64,000 bases of DNA, taken from Paludibacteraceae bacterium. GTDB lineage: Bacteria; Bacteroidota; Bacteroidia; Bacteroidales; Paludibacteraceae. The notes under the pieces were generated by a model. The model did not search any database, was not told the origin of the DNA, and worked only from the letters and a program-made list of their open reading frames with translations. Positions 26,463-35,040 of this stretch are shown in pieces. Every line of letters begins with the position of its first letter. Positions within the stretch are counted from its first letter, which is position 1. The DNA lies in assembly GCA_024401555.1 (NCBI GenBank), contig JAKSKV010000007.1, positions 47,243-111,242 of the forward strand, read 5' to 3'. A program made the translations under genes and the position numbers.

Positions 26463-26813
26463 TAAGAGTAGGAGGGTCTGTCGCTGGCGGAAACGTCAGA
26501 GGAAAGTCCGGGCAACATAGGGCGCCGCGCTTCCTAACGGGAAGTCGTTCGTGAGGGTGAACTATCGCAGAAGAGAATAACCGCCTGTCCGCAGGTAAGG
26601 GTGAGAAGGTGGGGTAAGAGCCCACCAGTTCCGTCGGTAACGACGGAGGCTGTGCGAGTCGCGGGTTGTAAGATCGAATATACCGACGCATGTAGGGCTG
26701 CCCGCCCGATGTCGGGGGGTAGATTGCTTGAGGCTTATGGTGACATAAGTCCTAGATAAATGACAGACGCCCGTTTCGGCGGGTACAGAACTCGGCTTAT
26801 ACGCCTACTCTTT
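26463..26813 (+). ncRNA. rnpB: RNase P RNA (class A)
   Basis: The catalytic RNA that removes tRNA 5' leaders. The universally conserved GAGGAAAGTCCGGGC lies at 26499-26513 and its partner ACAGAACTCGGCTTAT at 26785-26800 (the P4 core). The 5' AAGAGTAGG pairs with the 3' CCTACTCTT to close helix P1, and a T-run follows. Length of about 350 nt fits the bacterial A type. The ends are estimated to within a few bases. Confidence 0.97.
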
Positions 26814-26894
26814 TTTTATGAAACACAGTCGTGCCGTGGAGAATCGCCTGCGAATAGATGTGTTCCGCGTCAAGGCATAAAATAGTACTTGCGT

Positions 26895-28214
26895 ATGAAG
26901 AAAATCATACGGTTTTTTCTGAATCAGATAAGGTATGTCCAAACGGACATTTGGCGTATTACCAAGCGAGATGAGGAGGGGGGCCATGGCTTCCTGATCC
27001 TTCTGGCCAAAACCCTTAGTCTATCTATCAAAAACTTTGTCAAAGGGAAGATGCCTACCCGTGCGTCGGCGTTGTGCTACTATTCTGTCTTCGCCCTTGT
27101 GCCGATGATGGCATTTATCTTCGGGTTGGCACGTGGATTTGGTTTTGACGCCTATATGATGGAGTTGTTGCGGGAGCGATACGCCTCTCATTTGGATTTG
27201 GTGACGATCTTCCAGGAGTTCGTTGAGAACTATTTGAACAATGCCAGTGGGGGCGCCTTTGTCGGTATTGGTATCGCCGTGTTGCTATGGTCCGTTATGA
27301 AGGTCTTTTTCCAGGTGGAGATCTCCTTCAATGAAATCTGGTTGGTCAATAAAAATCGTAATTATATCCGCCGATTCACCGATTACATTTCACTGTTGTT
27401 GGTCGTGCCGATTTTTGTGCTGTTGTCGAGTGGTGTCTCCTTCTATTTCAACCATGCCATCACCTTGTTCCATGGCAATTACATCATCTCTCCGACTTTG
27501 CATGCGGTCTTGTATGCGATGCCTTTCGTGGTGGCTTGGGCTATCTTTACGATGATGTATGTGGTGATGCCCAATACGAAGGTGAAGTTCTATGTGGCAG
27601 CCATTGCGGCGGTAGTTTCCACGGCAGCGTTTTTCGGATTTAAATGGCTGTATGTCTATGTTCAAACCATGATGACCACCTACAATGCGGTCTATGGTAG
27701 TTTGGCTGCGATTCCGTTTGCCCTCTTGTTTGTGCAGACCACATGGATGATCATTTTGTTTGGTGCGGAGATATCGTTCTCTTTGCAGAATGTCAGGAAT
27801 TTCGAGTTCGAGAAGGATGTCGAGGATATGAGCAACCGTTATATGACCTTCGGATTACTCAGCGTGACCAAGATCATCGCTTTGCATTTTCGGGACGGGG
27901 ATGCGCCTATGACGTTGGATGAATTGGCGGATAGACACCACATTCCGATCCGTTTCGCCTCAGAAGTATTGAATCGGTTGTGCAAATCGGGCATTTTGAT
28001 GGAGTGCCGAAATGATAGCAAAGTGGTTTATACGCCCGCTATGGATATCAATCAAATGACTGTCGCCCGTTTCTTCAATTTGGTGGATTGTTCAGGGGTG
28101 GAGACTTTCGGTATGGAGGTGAGGGATGAGTTTTCTTCCGTGTGGGATTATGCGTTGAAGATGCGTAATGCGCAGGTTGCTGACTCCGGTGACGTGTTGG
28201 TAATGGATTTGTGA
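26895..28214 (+). CDS. YihY/BrkB-family inner membrane protein
   Basis: A 439 aa protein of the YihY/virulence factor BrkB family (once wrongly called ribonuclease BN). Residues about 45-300 contain six hydrophobic segments with the family motif MPTRASALCYYSVFALVPMM and GAEISFSLQN. The C-terminal 130 residues form a winged-helix-like cytoplasmic domain (TLDELADRHHIPIRFASEVLNRL), as in Bacteroidota members. Function unknown. The ATG at 26895 is chosen over a TTG two codons earlier. The stop overlaps the next ATG (TGATG). Confidence 0.88.
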   Translation: MKKIIRFFLNQIRYVQTDIWRITKRDEEGGHGFLILLAKTLSLSIKNFVKGKMPTRASALCYYSVFALVPMMAFIFGLARGFGFDAYMMELLRERYASHLDLVTIFQEFVENYLNNASGGAFVGIGIAVLLWSVMKVFFQVEISFNEIWLVNKNRNYIRRFTDYISLLLVVPIFVLLSSGVSFYFNHAITLFHGNYIISPTLHAVLYAMPFVVAWAIFTMMYVVMPNTKVKFYVAAIAAVVSTAAFFGFKWLYVYVQTMMTTYNAVYGSLAAIPFALLFVQTTWMIILFGAEISFSLQNVRNFEFEKDVEDMSNRYMTFGLLSVTKIIALHFRDGDAPMTLDELADRHHIPIRFASEVLNRLCKSGILMECRNDSKVVYTPAMDINQMTVARFFNLVDCSGVETFGMEVRDEFSSVWDYALKMRNAQVADSGDVLVMDL

Positions 28215-30364
28215 TGAATGATATGGTAGTGGGTAATCTGAGAAAACAAGTTCAAAGGATAGGATTCCTTGTTTGCGGAGGGGCGATGATTCTCTCTTCC
28301 GCCTGTAACAATGATAAAAAGAGTGATATGAGTGATAATGTGTTTTTGATGTCGGAGTATGGTACTCCGCATGGGACTTTCCCATTTGATAAGTTGAAAA
28401 TGTCGGATTATTTGCCTGCTGTCAAGGAGGGTATCCGTCTTCATGACGAAGAGATCCAAGCGATCGTGAATAATCCAGCGGCCCCTACTTTTGAGAATAC
28501 CATCGTGGCTTTGGAACGCTCTGGTAGTCTGTTGTCGAGGGTGCAATATATCTTCTATAACCTTTTGGAGGCGGAGACTTGCGCCGAGATGGATTCCCTC
28601 TCGGAGGAGATCTCCCCATTGGAGACTGAACATAGCAACAATGTGACGCTGAATGCGGAGCTGTTCAACCGTGTCAAGGCGGTCTATGAGCAGCGCGATA
28701 CCTTGTCGCTTACGCCGGAGCAGAAGATGCTTTTGGAGAAGACCTATGAATCTTTCGAGAAGAATGGAGCCAGCCTTTCCGAAGAGGGCAAGGAGAAGTT
28801 CCGCGAGTTGAGCAAGAAGTTGTCTCTCCTCACCTTGAAGTACGGACAAAATGTCCTTAACGCCACCAATGCCTACAAGATGAACATCACCGATTCCGCG
28901 GATTTGGCAGGTCTTCCTGCCGCCATTGTGGAGGCTGCGGAAAAAAAGGCGAAGAGTGCGGGAATGCAGGGGTGGGTATTCGATCTCACCTTCCCAAGTT
29001 ATGGTCCGTTCATGAAATATGCGGAGAATAGATCGTTACGTCAGGAACTCTACATGGCGTACAACACCAAGGCTTCTTCCGGAGAGTTCGATAACCGTCA
29101 AGTGGTGAAGGATATTGTGAATACTCGTCTGGAAATATCTCAATTGATGGGTTGCAACGATTATGCGGAGCGTGTTTTGCGTTACCGTATGGCGGAGAAT
29201 AAGGAGAATGTCTATAAGTTGCTTAATGAGTTGTTGGAGGCCTACAAACCTACTTCCGAGAAGGAGATTGAGGAGGTTCAGGCCTATGCCAAAGCGCATG
29301 GAGCCGATTTTAAGATCATGCCTTGGGACTGGTCTTTCTACTCAGAAAAGTTGCGTGACGAAAAGTATAGCATCAATGATGAATTGCTTCGTCCCTATTT
29401 CGAGTTGGAGAATGTGAAGCGGGGCGTGTTCGGCTTGGCCACAAAATTATATGGATTGACTTTCCAAAAGAACGAGCGTATTCCGGTCTATCATCAAGAG
29501 GTGGAGGCTTTCGATGTCTTTGATAAAGATGGTTCGTTCTTGGCTGTACTTTATACGGATTTTCATCCAAGGGATGGAAAGCGCGGCGGTGCGTGGATGA
29601 CGGAGTTCCAATGCCAGCATGTCGATGAGAAGGGTGTGAATGTTCGCCCCCATATCTCTATTGTGATGAACTTTACCCGTCCGACCGATTCACTCCCATC
29701 TTTGCTGACATTTGATGAACTGACTACCTTTATCCACGAGTTTGGACACTCTATCCATGGTATGGTGGCCAATACCCATTACGAGAGTTTGGCGGGAACC
29801 AATGTCTATCGTGACTTTGTGGAGTTGCCTTCCCAAATGTTGGAAAACTGGGCCTTCGAGAAGGAGTATTTGGATGGATTCGCTGTCCATTACAAGACAG
29901 GAGAACCTATTCCGGCGGAATTGATTGAGAAGATTCGGAAAGCTGCCAACTTCAATGTGGGATATGCCACTTTGAGGCAGTTGAGCTTTGGATTGTTGGA
30001 TATGGGCTGGCACACGATCACCACACCGTTCGATGGTGATGTGAAGGCCTTTGAATCGGAGGCTTGGCGTGCGGCGCAGACCTTGCCTGTCGTAGAGGAG
30101 GCTTTGATGAGCACACAGTTCAACCATATCTTTTCAGGCGGATATTCAGCAGGTTATTATAGCTATAAATGGGCGGAGGTGTTGGATGCCGATGCCTTCT
30201 CCGTATTCGAATCGAAGGGTATCTTCGATCAAGAGACCGCCACTCGTTTCCGTCGTGAAGTATTGGAAAAGGGTGGTAGTGAACATCCGATGGTGCTTTA
30301 CAAGCGTTTCAGGGGAGAAGAACCATCTATCCTTCCTTTGTTAAAGAGAAATGGCATTCGTTAA
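28214..30364 (+). CDS. dcp: M3 family metallopeptidase lipoprotein (Dcp-like)
   Basis: A 716 aa zinc peptidase that probably trims dipeptides from oligopeptide C-termini. The signal ends at an SSAC lipobox near residue 31, so it is lipid-anchored in the envelope. The zinc motif HEFGH lies in TTFIHEFGHSIHGM with the downstream Glu in the conserved YRDFVELPSQMLENW. The GGYSAGYYSYKWAEVLDADAF C-terminal block is typical of peptidyl-dipeptidase Dcp. Translation is coupled to yihY by the TGATG overlap; the earlier GTG at 28211 is less likely. Confidence 0.93.
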   Translation: MNDMVVGNLRKQVQRIGFLVCGGAMILSSACNNDKKSDMSDNVFLMSEYGTPHGTFPFDKLKMSDYLPAVKEGIRLHDEEIQAIVNNPAAPTFENTIVALERSGSLLSRVQYIFYNLLEAETCAEMDSLSEEISPLETEHSNNVTLNAELFNRVKAVYEQRDTLSLTPEQKMLLEKTYESFEKNGASLSEEGKEKFRELSKKLSLLTLKYGQNVLNATNAYKMNITDSADLAGLPAAIVEAAEKKAKSAGMQGWVFDLTFPSYGPFMKYAENRSLRQELYMAYNTKASSGEFDNRQVVKDIVNTRLEISQLMGCNDYAERVLRYRMAENKENVYKLLNELLEAYKPTSEKEIEEVQAYAKAHGADFKIMPWDWSFYSEKLRDEKYSINDELLRPYFELENVKRGVFGLATKLYGLTFQKNERIPVYHQEVEAFDVFDKDGSFLAVLYTDFHPRDGKRGGAWMTEFQCQHVDEKGVNVRPHISIVMNFTRPTDSLPSLLTFDELTTFIHEFGHSIHGMVANTHYESLAGTNVYRDFVELPSQMLENWAFEKEYLDGFAVHYKTGEPIPAELIEKIRKAANFNVGYATLRQLSFGLLDMGWHTITTPFDGDVKAFESEAWRAAQTLPVVEEALMSTQFNHIFSGGYSAGYYSYKWAEVLDADAFSVFESKGIFDQETATRFRREVLEKGGSEHPMVLYKRFRGEEPSILPLLKRNGIR

Positions 30365-30393
30365 TTGAAAATTACAAATAAAAATATATTGAT

Positions 30394-31008
30394 ATGGGTT
30401 TATCAGATTATTTAAAGAAAAAGAGAAAAGAGCAAGAGGATAGTGCTGCCGAGAGCATTAAAAATTATATGTCCTTGGTGAATGTTTATATCCAAGCCTC
30501 ATCCGCTGCGGTATTGAACATTATTGATTTGCGCCAATTGCCTCAATTGAAGGTGTTGAAGCAAAAATATAAGATTCCGACAGAGGGCGGCCGTCTTGGT
30601 TTGGCTGAAAAGAAATTTGTCGCTGAACGTATGCAGGCGGAGTATAAGTTGCCACAATCATTTTTTGATGAGATCGATGCTTCCATCCGTAAATGCTGCA
30701 AGAAGGTGACCGACCTTCAGTCGTATGGCATTTGGTTCCAAACCCTCTTACAGGATGCTATGACTGCTGTCTCTTTGGATATGCAAGTCGGATTGAGACT
30801 TCCGTTGTTCCTTCGTAAGTGGATGAAAAGCATGTTGAACGACTCTATGCATCGCATCTGCACTGGCGGAGACTTCAAGTCAGCTGATTTGATCAAATCG
30901 GCAGCCAATGTGCGTCTCTACAAAGAGAAACTTCATTTGTCGGAGAATTGGTTGTCTGAAATTTGTTATATCTACGCTATATTAGCGAGAGGTGGTAGAA
31001 TGAAATAA
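30394..31008 (+). CDS. Conserved-looking protein of unknown function (204 aa)
   Basis: I do not recognise a family. The protein is soluble, predicted mainly helical, begins with a Lys-rich stretch (DYLKKKRKEQEDS) and has two adjacent Cys (KCCKK, near 100). There is no signal peptide or clear membrane segment. It sits between the M3 peptidase (29 bp upstream) and relA (36 bp downstream) in the same direction, so it is likely transcribed with them. Codon use resembles the neighbours, which supports it being a resident gene. Confidence 0.75.
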   Translation: MGLSDYLKKKRKEQEDSAAESIKNYMSLVNVYIQASSAAVLNIIDLRQLPQLKVLKQKYKIPTEGGRLGLAEKKFVAERMQAEYKLPQSFFDEIDASIRKCCKKVTDLQSYGIWFQTLLQDAMTAVSLDMQVGLRLPLFLRKWMKSMLNDSMHRICTGGDFKSADLIKSAANVRLYKEKLHLSENWLSEICYIYAILARGGRMK

Positions 31009-31044
31009 AAAGGAGTAATCCGTAAGATTTATCCGTTATAATTT

Positions 31045-33156
31045 ATGGGAGATTTTGAACAACTATTTTCTAATTGCGATCTGCAACCGCAAGAGAAGGA
31101 TGAATTAGCGCGTCTCTTCTCCTCCGACCATCAATTGGTGAAGGTAGGAGTGGAGATTGTGAAGATCATCCAAAAGGAGGTGGATTTAGGTGTGATACCC
31201 AAGGCTGGTGTCATCCTTTATGAAGCAATTTTGGCGGAAATGGTCACAATGGATGGTGTCGTCGCCACTTTCGGTGAGCAGGTGGCCGCCTTTGTGCGTT
31301 CGCTGCAAAAGGTGGGAGAGTTGTATAGGAACCATCCCGCAGTGGAGTCGGATGCGTTCAGAAAATTGTTGTTGACCATGGCGGAGGACATCCGCGTGGT
31401 GATCGTCTTGATCTGTAACCAACTCTATTTGATTAGAAATATAGATTCTTACGATGAGACGGAGCGTACCCGTATCGCTACGGAGGCCTCCTTCCTTTAT
31501 GCGCCGTTGGCTCACCGTCTGGGACTCTACAAGGTGAAGTCCGAATTGGAGGATCTCTCCTTGCGCCAGAACAACCGTGCCATCTACGACGAGATTGTCA
31601 CCAAGTTGCATGACACCAAGCAGCAGCGTGACGCCTACATTCGAGCTTTCATCGAACCGGTTCAGCAAAAATTGGAGGCGGCCGGTTTCCAATTTACGAT
31701 GAAAGGTCGCACCAAGTCGGTCTATTCGATTTGGAACAAGATTAAGAAGCAGAATACGGTATTTGAGAATATCTATGATATTTTCGCCATCCGAATCATA
31801 TTGGATACCCCGTTGGAAAAGGAGAAGGCTGATTGCTGGCAAGCCTATTCCATCGTGACCGATATGTATCAGCCCAATCCGAAACGATTGCGTGATTGGC
31901 TCTCCATTCCTAAGTCAAACGGTTACGAGTCGCTCCATACGACGGTGATGGGACCGGAAGGAAAGTGGGTGGAGGTGCAGATCCGCACGCAGCGCATGGA
32001 TGAGGTGGCGGAGAAGGGACTTGCCGCGCATTTCAAGTATAAGGGAGTCAAGAGCGAGGCCAATTTCGATGATTGGTTGGCTAATGTACGAGACCTTCTG
32101 CAGAATCCCAATGCGGGTGGCGTGGAGTATTTGGATGATTTCAAACTCAATCTCTATGACAAGGAGGTCTTTGTCTTTACCCCTTCCGGTGAACTGAAAC
32201 AGATGCCGAAAGGTTCCACATTGTTGGATTTCGCCTTTATGATCCACTCCAACTTGGGAAGCAAGTGTATCGGAGGAAAGGTGAATGGCAAGAATGTGCC
32301 GATCCGTTACCAATTGAACAATGGTGACCAAGTGGAGATCCAGACAGCCTCCAACCAAGTGCCGCACGAGGAGTGGTTGGAATTTGTCCAGACAACCAAA
32401 GCGCGGACTCGCATCAAACAGTTTGTCAGGGAACAGGAGAATGCCTATATGGATCTTGGCAAGGAGCTATTGAAACGTAGGCTCAAGAACTGGAAGCTGG
32501 ATTATGATGAGGGTGTAGCTGGAAAATTGGCCAAAAAGATGGGGAGTCCGACCATTCAGGATTTCTACAAACGGTTGGCCGAGGATAAGGTGGACTTGGG
32601 TAAGGTGAAGGATAACTATATCGCCTGCATGGCTCCGGAGACCAAACCGGACGATGTTCGTAGTGCGGATGGATTTGAGCATATCTCCAACCTCTCTGAT
32701 GTTAGTTCCAAGGAGGATGTTTTGGTGATAGACAATAACCTTCAAGGAATCCAATACAACCTCTCCAAATGTTGTAATCCAATCTATGGAGATGATATTT
32801 TTGGCTTCGTGTCCGTGAAGGGTGGTATCCGTATCCATAAGAAAGATTGTCCGAACGCACCTCAGATGTTGTCCCGTTTCGGCTATCGTTTCATCAAGGC
32901 GAGATGGGCTGGAAAATCTGGTTCCCAGTACAATTGTACCCTTCGCGTCACAGGCACGGATGATATTGGTATTGTGACCAATATCTCTTCGCTGATACAA
33001 AAAGAGACCAACGTGTCGCTTCGGTCTATGTCGGTCGATTCCGTGGATGGACTCTTCCGTGGCACGTTGACCATTTCCGTTTCCGATACCAAGGTGTTGG
33101 ATGGTATCATAAAGAAAATCAAGGCGATCAAAGGCGTTAACAGCGTTGATCGGTAA
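31045..33156 (+). CDS. relA: RelA/SpoT-family (p)ppGpp synthetase, hydrolase site degenerate
   Basis: A 703 aa stringent-response enzyme. The order is HD-like, synthetase, TGS, zinc-finger and ACT domains. The synthetase is intact (GRTKSVYSIWNKI, SNGYESLHTTV, EVQIRTQRMDEVAEKGLAAHFKYK). The hydrolase domain is degenerate: the catalytic His-Asp position reads YEAIL (residues 59-63) and the second Asp (ADRLHN in active enzymes) reads CNQLYL (124-129). TGS is near 375-430, Cys-rich CCNP...HKKDC near 575-600, and ACT at the end. It should therefore make but not degrade ppGpp; a separate hydrolase would be needed elsewhere in the genome. Confidence 0.93.
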   Translation: MGDFEQLFSNCDLQPQEKDELARLFSSDHQLVKVGVEIVKIIQKEVDLGVIPKAGVILYEAILAEMVTMDGVVATFGEQVAAFVRSLQKVGELYRNHPAVESDAFRKLLLTMAEDIRVVIVLICNQLYLIRNIDSYDETERTRIATEASFLYAPLAHRLGLYKVKSELEDLSLRQNNRAIYDEIVTKLHDTKQQRDAYIRAFIEPVQQKLEAAGFQFTMKGRTKSVYSIWNKIKKQNTVFENIYDIFAIRIILDTPLEKEKADCWQAYSIVTDMYQPNPKRLRDWLSIPKSNGYESLHTTVMGPEGKWVEVQIRTQRMDEVAEKGLAAHFKYKGVKSEANFDDWLANVRDLLQNPNAGGVEYLDDFKLNLYDKEVFVFTPSGELKQMPKGSTLLDFAFMIHSNLGSKCIGGKVNGKNVPIRYQLNNGDQVEIQTASNQVPHEEWLEFVQTTKARTRIKQFVREQENAYMDLGKELLKRRLKNWKLDYDEGVAGKLAKKMGSPTIQDFYKRLAEDKVDLGKVKDNYIACMAPETKPDDVRSADGFEHISNLSDVSSKEDVLVIDNNLQGIQYNLSKCCNPIYGDDIFGFVSVKGGIRIHKKDCPNAPQMLSRFGYRFIKARWAGKSGSQYNCTLRVTGTDDIGIVTNISSLIQKETNVSLRSMSVDSVDGLFRGTLTISVSDTKVLDGIIKKIKAIKGVNSVDR

Positions 33157-33184
33157 TTCATAAATAGAATCTAAGCTTATAGAT

Positions 33185-33790
33185 ATGTTTTCAGGAATTG
33201 TAGAGACTGCCGCTAAGGTGGTCGCATTGAAAAAGGATCAAGAGAATTTACATATTACGATGACTTGTCCTTTTGTGTCTGAATTGAAGATTGACCAGAG
33301 CGTCGCCCACAATGGCGTATGTTTGACCGTGGTGGAGAAGAGTGCGGAGACCTACACTGTGACAGCGATCCAGGAGACGCTACGTCGTTCCAATTTAGGA
33401 TTGTTGAAGGAGGGTAGTTTGGTCAATTTGGAGAGAAGTATGGTGATGAACGGACGTTTGGACGGTCATATCGTACAGGGCCACGTCGATCAGGTGGCCA
33501 GATGTATTGGCAAGAAATCTGAGGATGGTAGCTTTTATTTTACCTTCCAATATGATGTCGATAACGAAATGGTGAAGAAGGGATATGTGACGGTTGAGAA
33601 GGGTTCTGTGACCGTGAATGGTGTGAGCCTGACCGTCTGTGATTCGCAGAAAGACCGTTTCTCCGTAGCGATCATTCCATATACTTACGAGCATACCAAT
33701 TTCTGCCAAATAGAGGTCGGAACTGTGGTGAATATCGAATTCGATATCGTGGGTAAGTATATCAGCCGTATGTTGGAGTATCGCGGTTAA
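33185..33790 (+). CDS. ribE: Riboflavin synthase alpha chain
   Basis: Dismutates two 6,7-dimethyl-8-ribityllumazine molecules to riboflavin. 201 aa with two tandem lumazine-binding repeats, each with the family pattern: MFSGIVE ... VAHNGVCLTV, then HIVQGHVDQV ... VTVNGVSLTV. Starts 29 bp after relA. No other rib genes are in the window. Confidence 0.95.
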   Translation: MFSGIVETAAKVVALKKDQENLHITMTCPFVSELKIDQSVAHNGVCLTVVEKSAETYTVTAIQETLRRSNLGLLKEGSLVNLERSMVMNGRLDGHIVQGHVDQVARCIGKKSEDGSFYFTFQYDVDNEMVKKGYVTVEKGSVTVNGVSLTVCDSQKDRFSVAIIPYTYEHTNFCQIEVGTVVNIEFDIVGKYISRMLEYRG

Positions 33791-33881
33791 TCCGATATGG
33801 GGTGAGGGGTGCGGATAGGCGCATCCCCGCCATTTTTAATAGCCTGTTATAACCTGTTTTTTAATATTTAATAGAAAAATT

Positions 33882-34613
33882 ATGCTTGGTTTAAGTTTGA
33901 GTAACATTTTGTTTTTGGACATTGAGACGGTGCCGTTGACAGCGACATTGTCCGAGATGGATCCTCAGTTGGCGCAGTTGTGGGAAGAGAAGGTCGTGTC
34001 GATGCGACAGCGTCTCCCCGAACGTTATCCTGCGGATTGCACAGGAGAGAGTAAATTCCAGGAGGCGGGAATCTTCGCCGAGTTTGGAAGAGTTGTCTGT
34101 GTGTCGGTGGGGTATATCTACGAGTCGGAAGGAGAGCGCCATTTCCGAGGCAAATCCTTTTGCGGGGAGGATGAGAAGGTGTTGTTGACGGACTTCGCCG
34201 ATTTGTTGAATAACTATTACAACTCCCCCCATGACTACCTCTGTGGCCATAATGTCAAGGAGTTCGACCTTCCTTTCATTGCACGACGTATGATCGTTCA
34301 TGGCATACCCTTGCCGAATGTGTTGAATGTCATGGGAAAGAAGCCTTGGGAGGTGCGTTTCCTCGATACGATGGAGATGTGGAAGTTTGGTGATTTCAAA
34401 CACTACACCTCTCTGAAACTCCTATGCTCGGTATTGGGGATTCCCTCTCCGAAAGATGATATAGATGGAAGCCAAGTGGCGCGGGTTTATTACGAAGAGC
34501 GTGATTTGCCTCGTATTGTCCATTATTGTGAAAAGGATGTTTTCGCGACGGCTAACCTCTATTTGCGGATGGTAGGGGAGCCTGTTATGGAATCGATATT
34601 GGAGGAGGTGTGA
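33882..34613 (+). CDS. Predicted 3'-5' exonuclease, PolB-proofreading-like
   Basis: A 243 aa DEDDy nuclease related to the proofreading domain of family B polymerases. Metal-binding residues: DIET at 16-19 (exo I), CGHNVKEFDLPF near 122 (exo II) and HYCEKDV near 214 with Tyr-x3-Asp (exo III). No polymerase domain is attached. It faces the fur gene convergently, 8 bp apart. Substrate (DNA or RNA) is not decided by sequence. Confidence 0.88.
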   Translation: MLGLSLSNILFLDIETVPLTATLSEMDPQLAQLWEEKVVSMRQRLPERYPADCTGESKFQEAGIFAEFGRVVCVSVGYIYESEGERHFRGKSFCGEDEKVLLTDFADLLNNYYNSPHDYLCGHNVKEFDLPFIARRMIVHGIPLPNVLNVMGKKPWEVRFLDTMEMWKFGDFKHYTSLKLLCSVLGIPSPKDDIDGSQVARVYYEERDLPRIVHYCEKDVFATANLYLRMVGEPVMESILEEV

Positions 34614-34620
34614 CCGGTGT

Positions 34621-35037
34621 TTAAGAGCGCTTGGAGGCGCATTTGTCGCAAATGCCCTTGATCATATAGTTGACCGACTCCATTAGATAGCCGTTCGGAA
34701 GTTTGATGGCAGGAATCTGGCTTTCGTGTAAGCATATGGTCTGGTGGCAGATTTCACAGTGGAAGTGGGGGTGCATGTCCGAAAGGTCGCACTCCTTCTC
34801 GCTGTGGCAGACCTCGTATTTCGTGGTTCCCTCGTCGTCGATCTTATGGGTGACGTGGTTCTCCAAGAATAGGCTCAGGGTACGGAAGATGCTCGATTTG
34901 TCCATGGTAGGCAGAATATCCTCCATTTCGGAAAGAGAAATCGGGTGCTCCGCAGCCAGTAATGACCGCAGAACAAGCACCCGATTCGCTGTAGGTTTCA
35001 CTCCCTTTTGGGAGAGTATCTCTTCCTCTCTATTCAT
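34621..35037 (-). CDS. Fur-family metal-dependent repressor
   Basis: A 138 aa regulator with an N-terminal winged helix (KPTANRVLVLRSLLAAEHPISLSEME ... DKSSIFRTL) and a C-terminal dimerisation domain. Zinc-site Cys pairs CEIC (93-96) and CDKC (near 131) and a His-rich MHPHFHC segment are present. Zur, Fur and PerR cannot be told apart by eye; the short form with two Cys pairs suits a zinc or iron sensor. It starts 3 bp after the stop of the T9SS gene. Confidence 0.88.
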   Translation of the reverse strand: MNREEEILSQKGVKPTANRVLVLRSLLAAEHPISLSEMEDILPTMDKSSIFRTLSLFLENHVTHKIDDEGTTKYEVCHSEKECDLSDMHPHFHCEICHQTICLHESQIPAIKLPNGYLMESVNYMIKGICDKCASKRS

Positions 35038-35040
35038 TTG

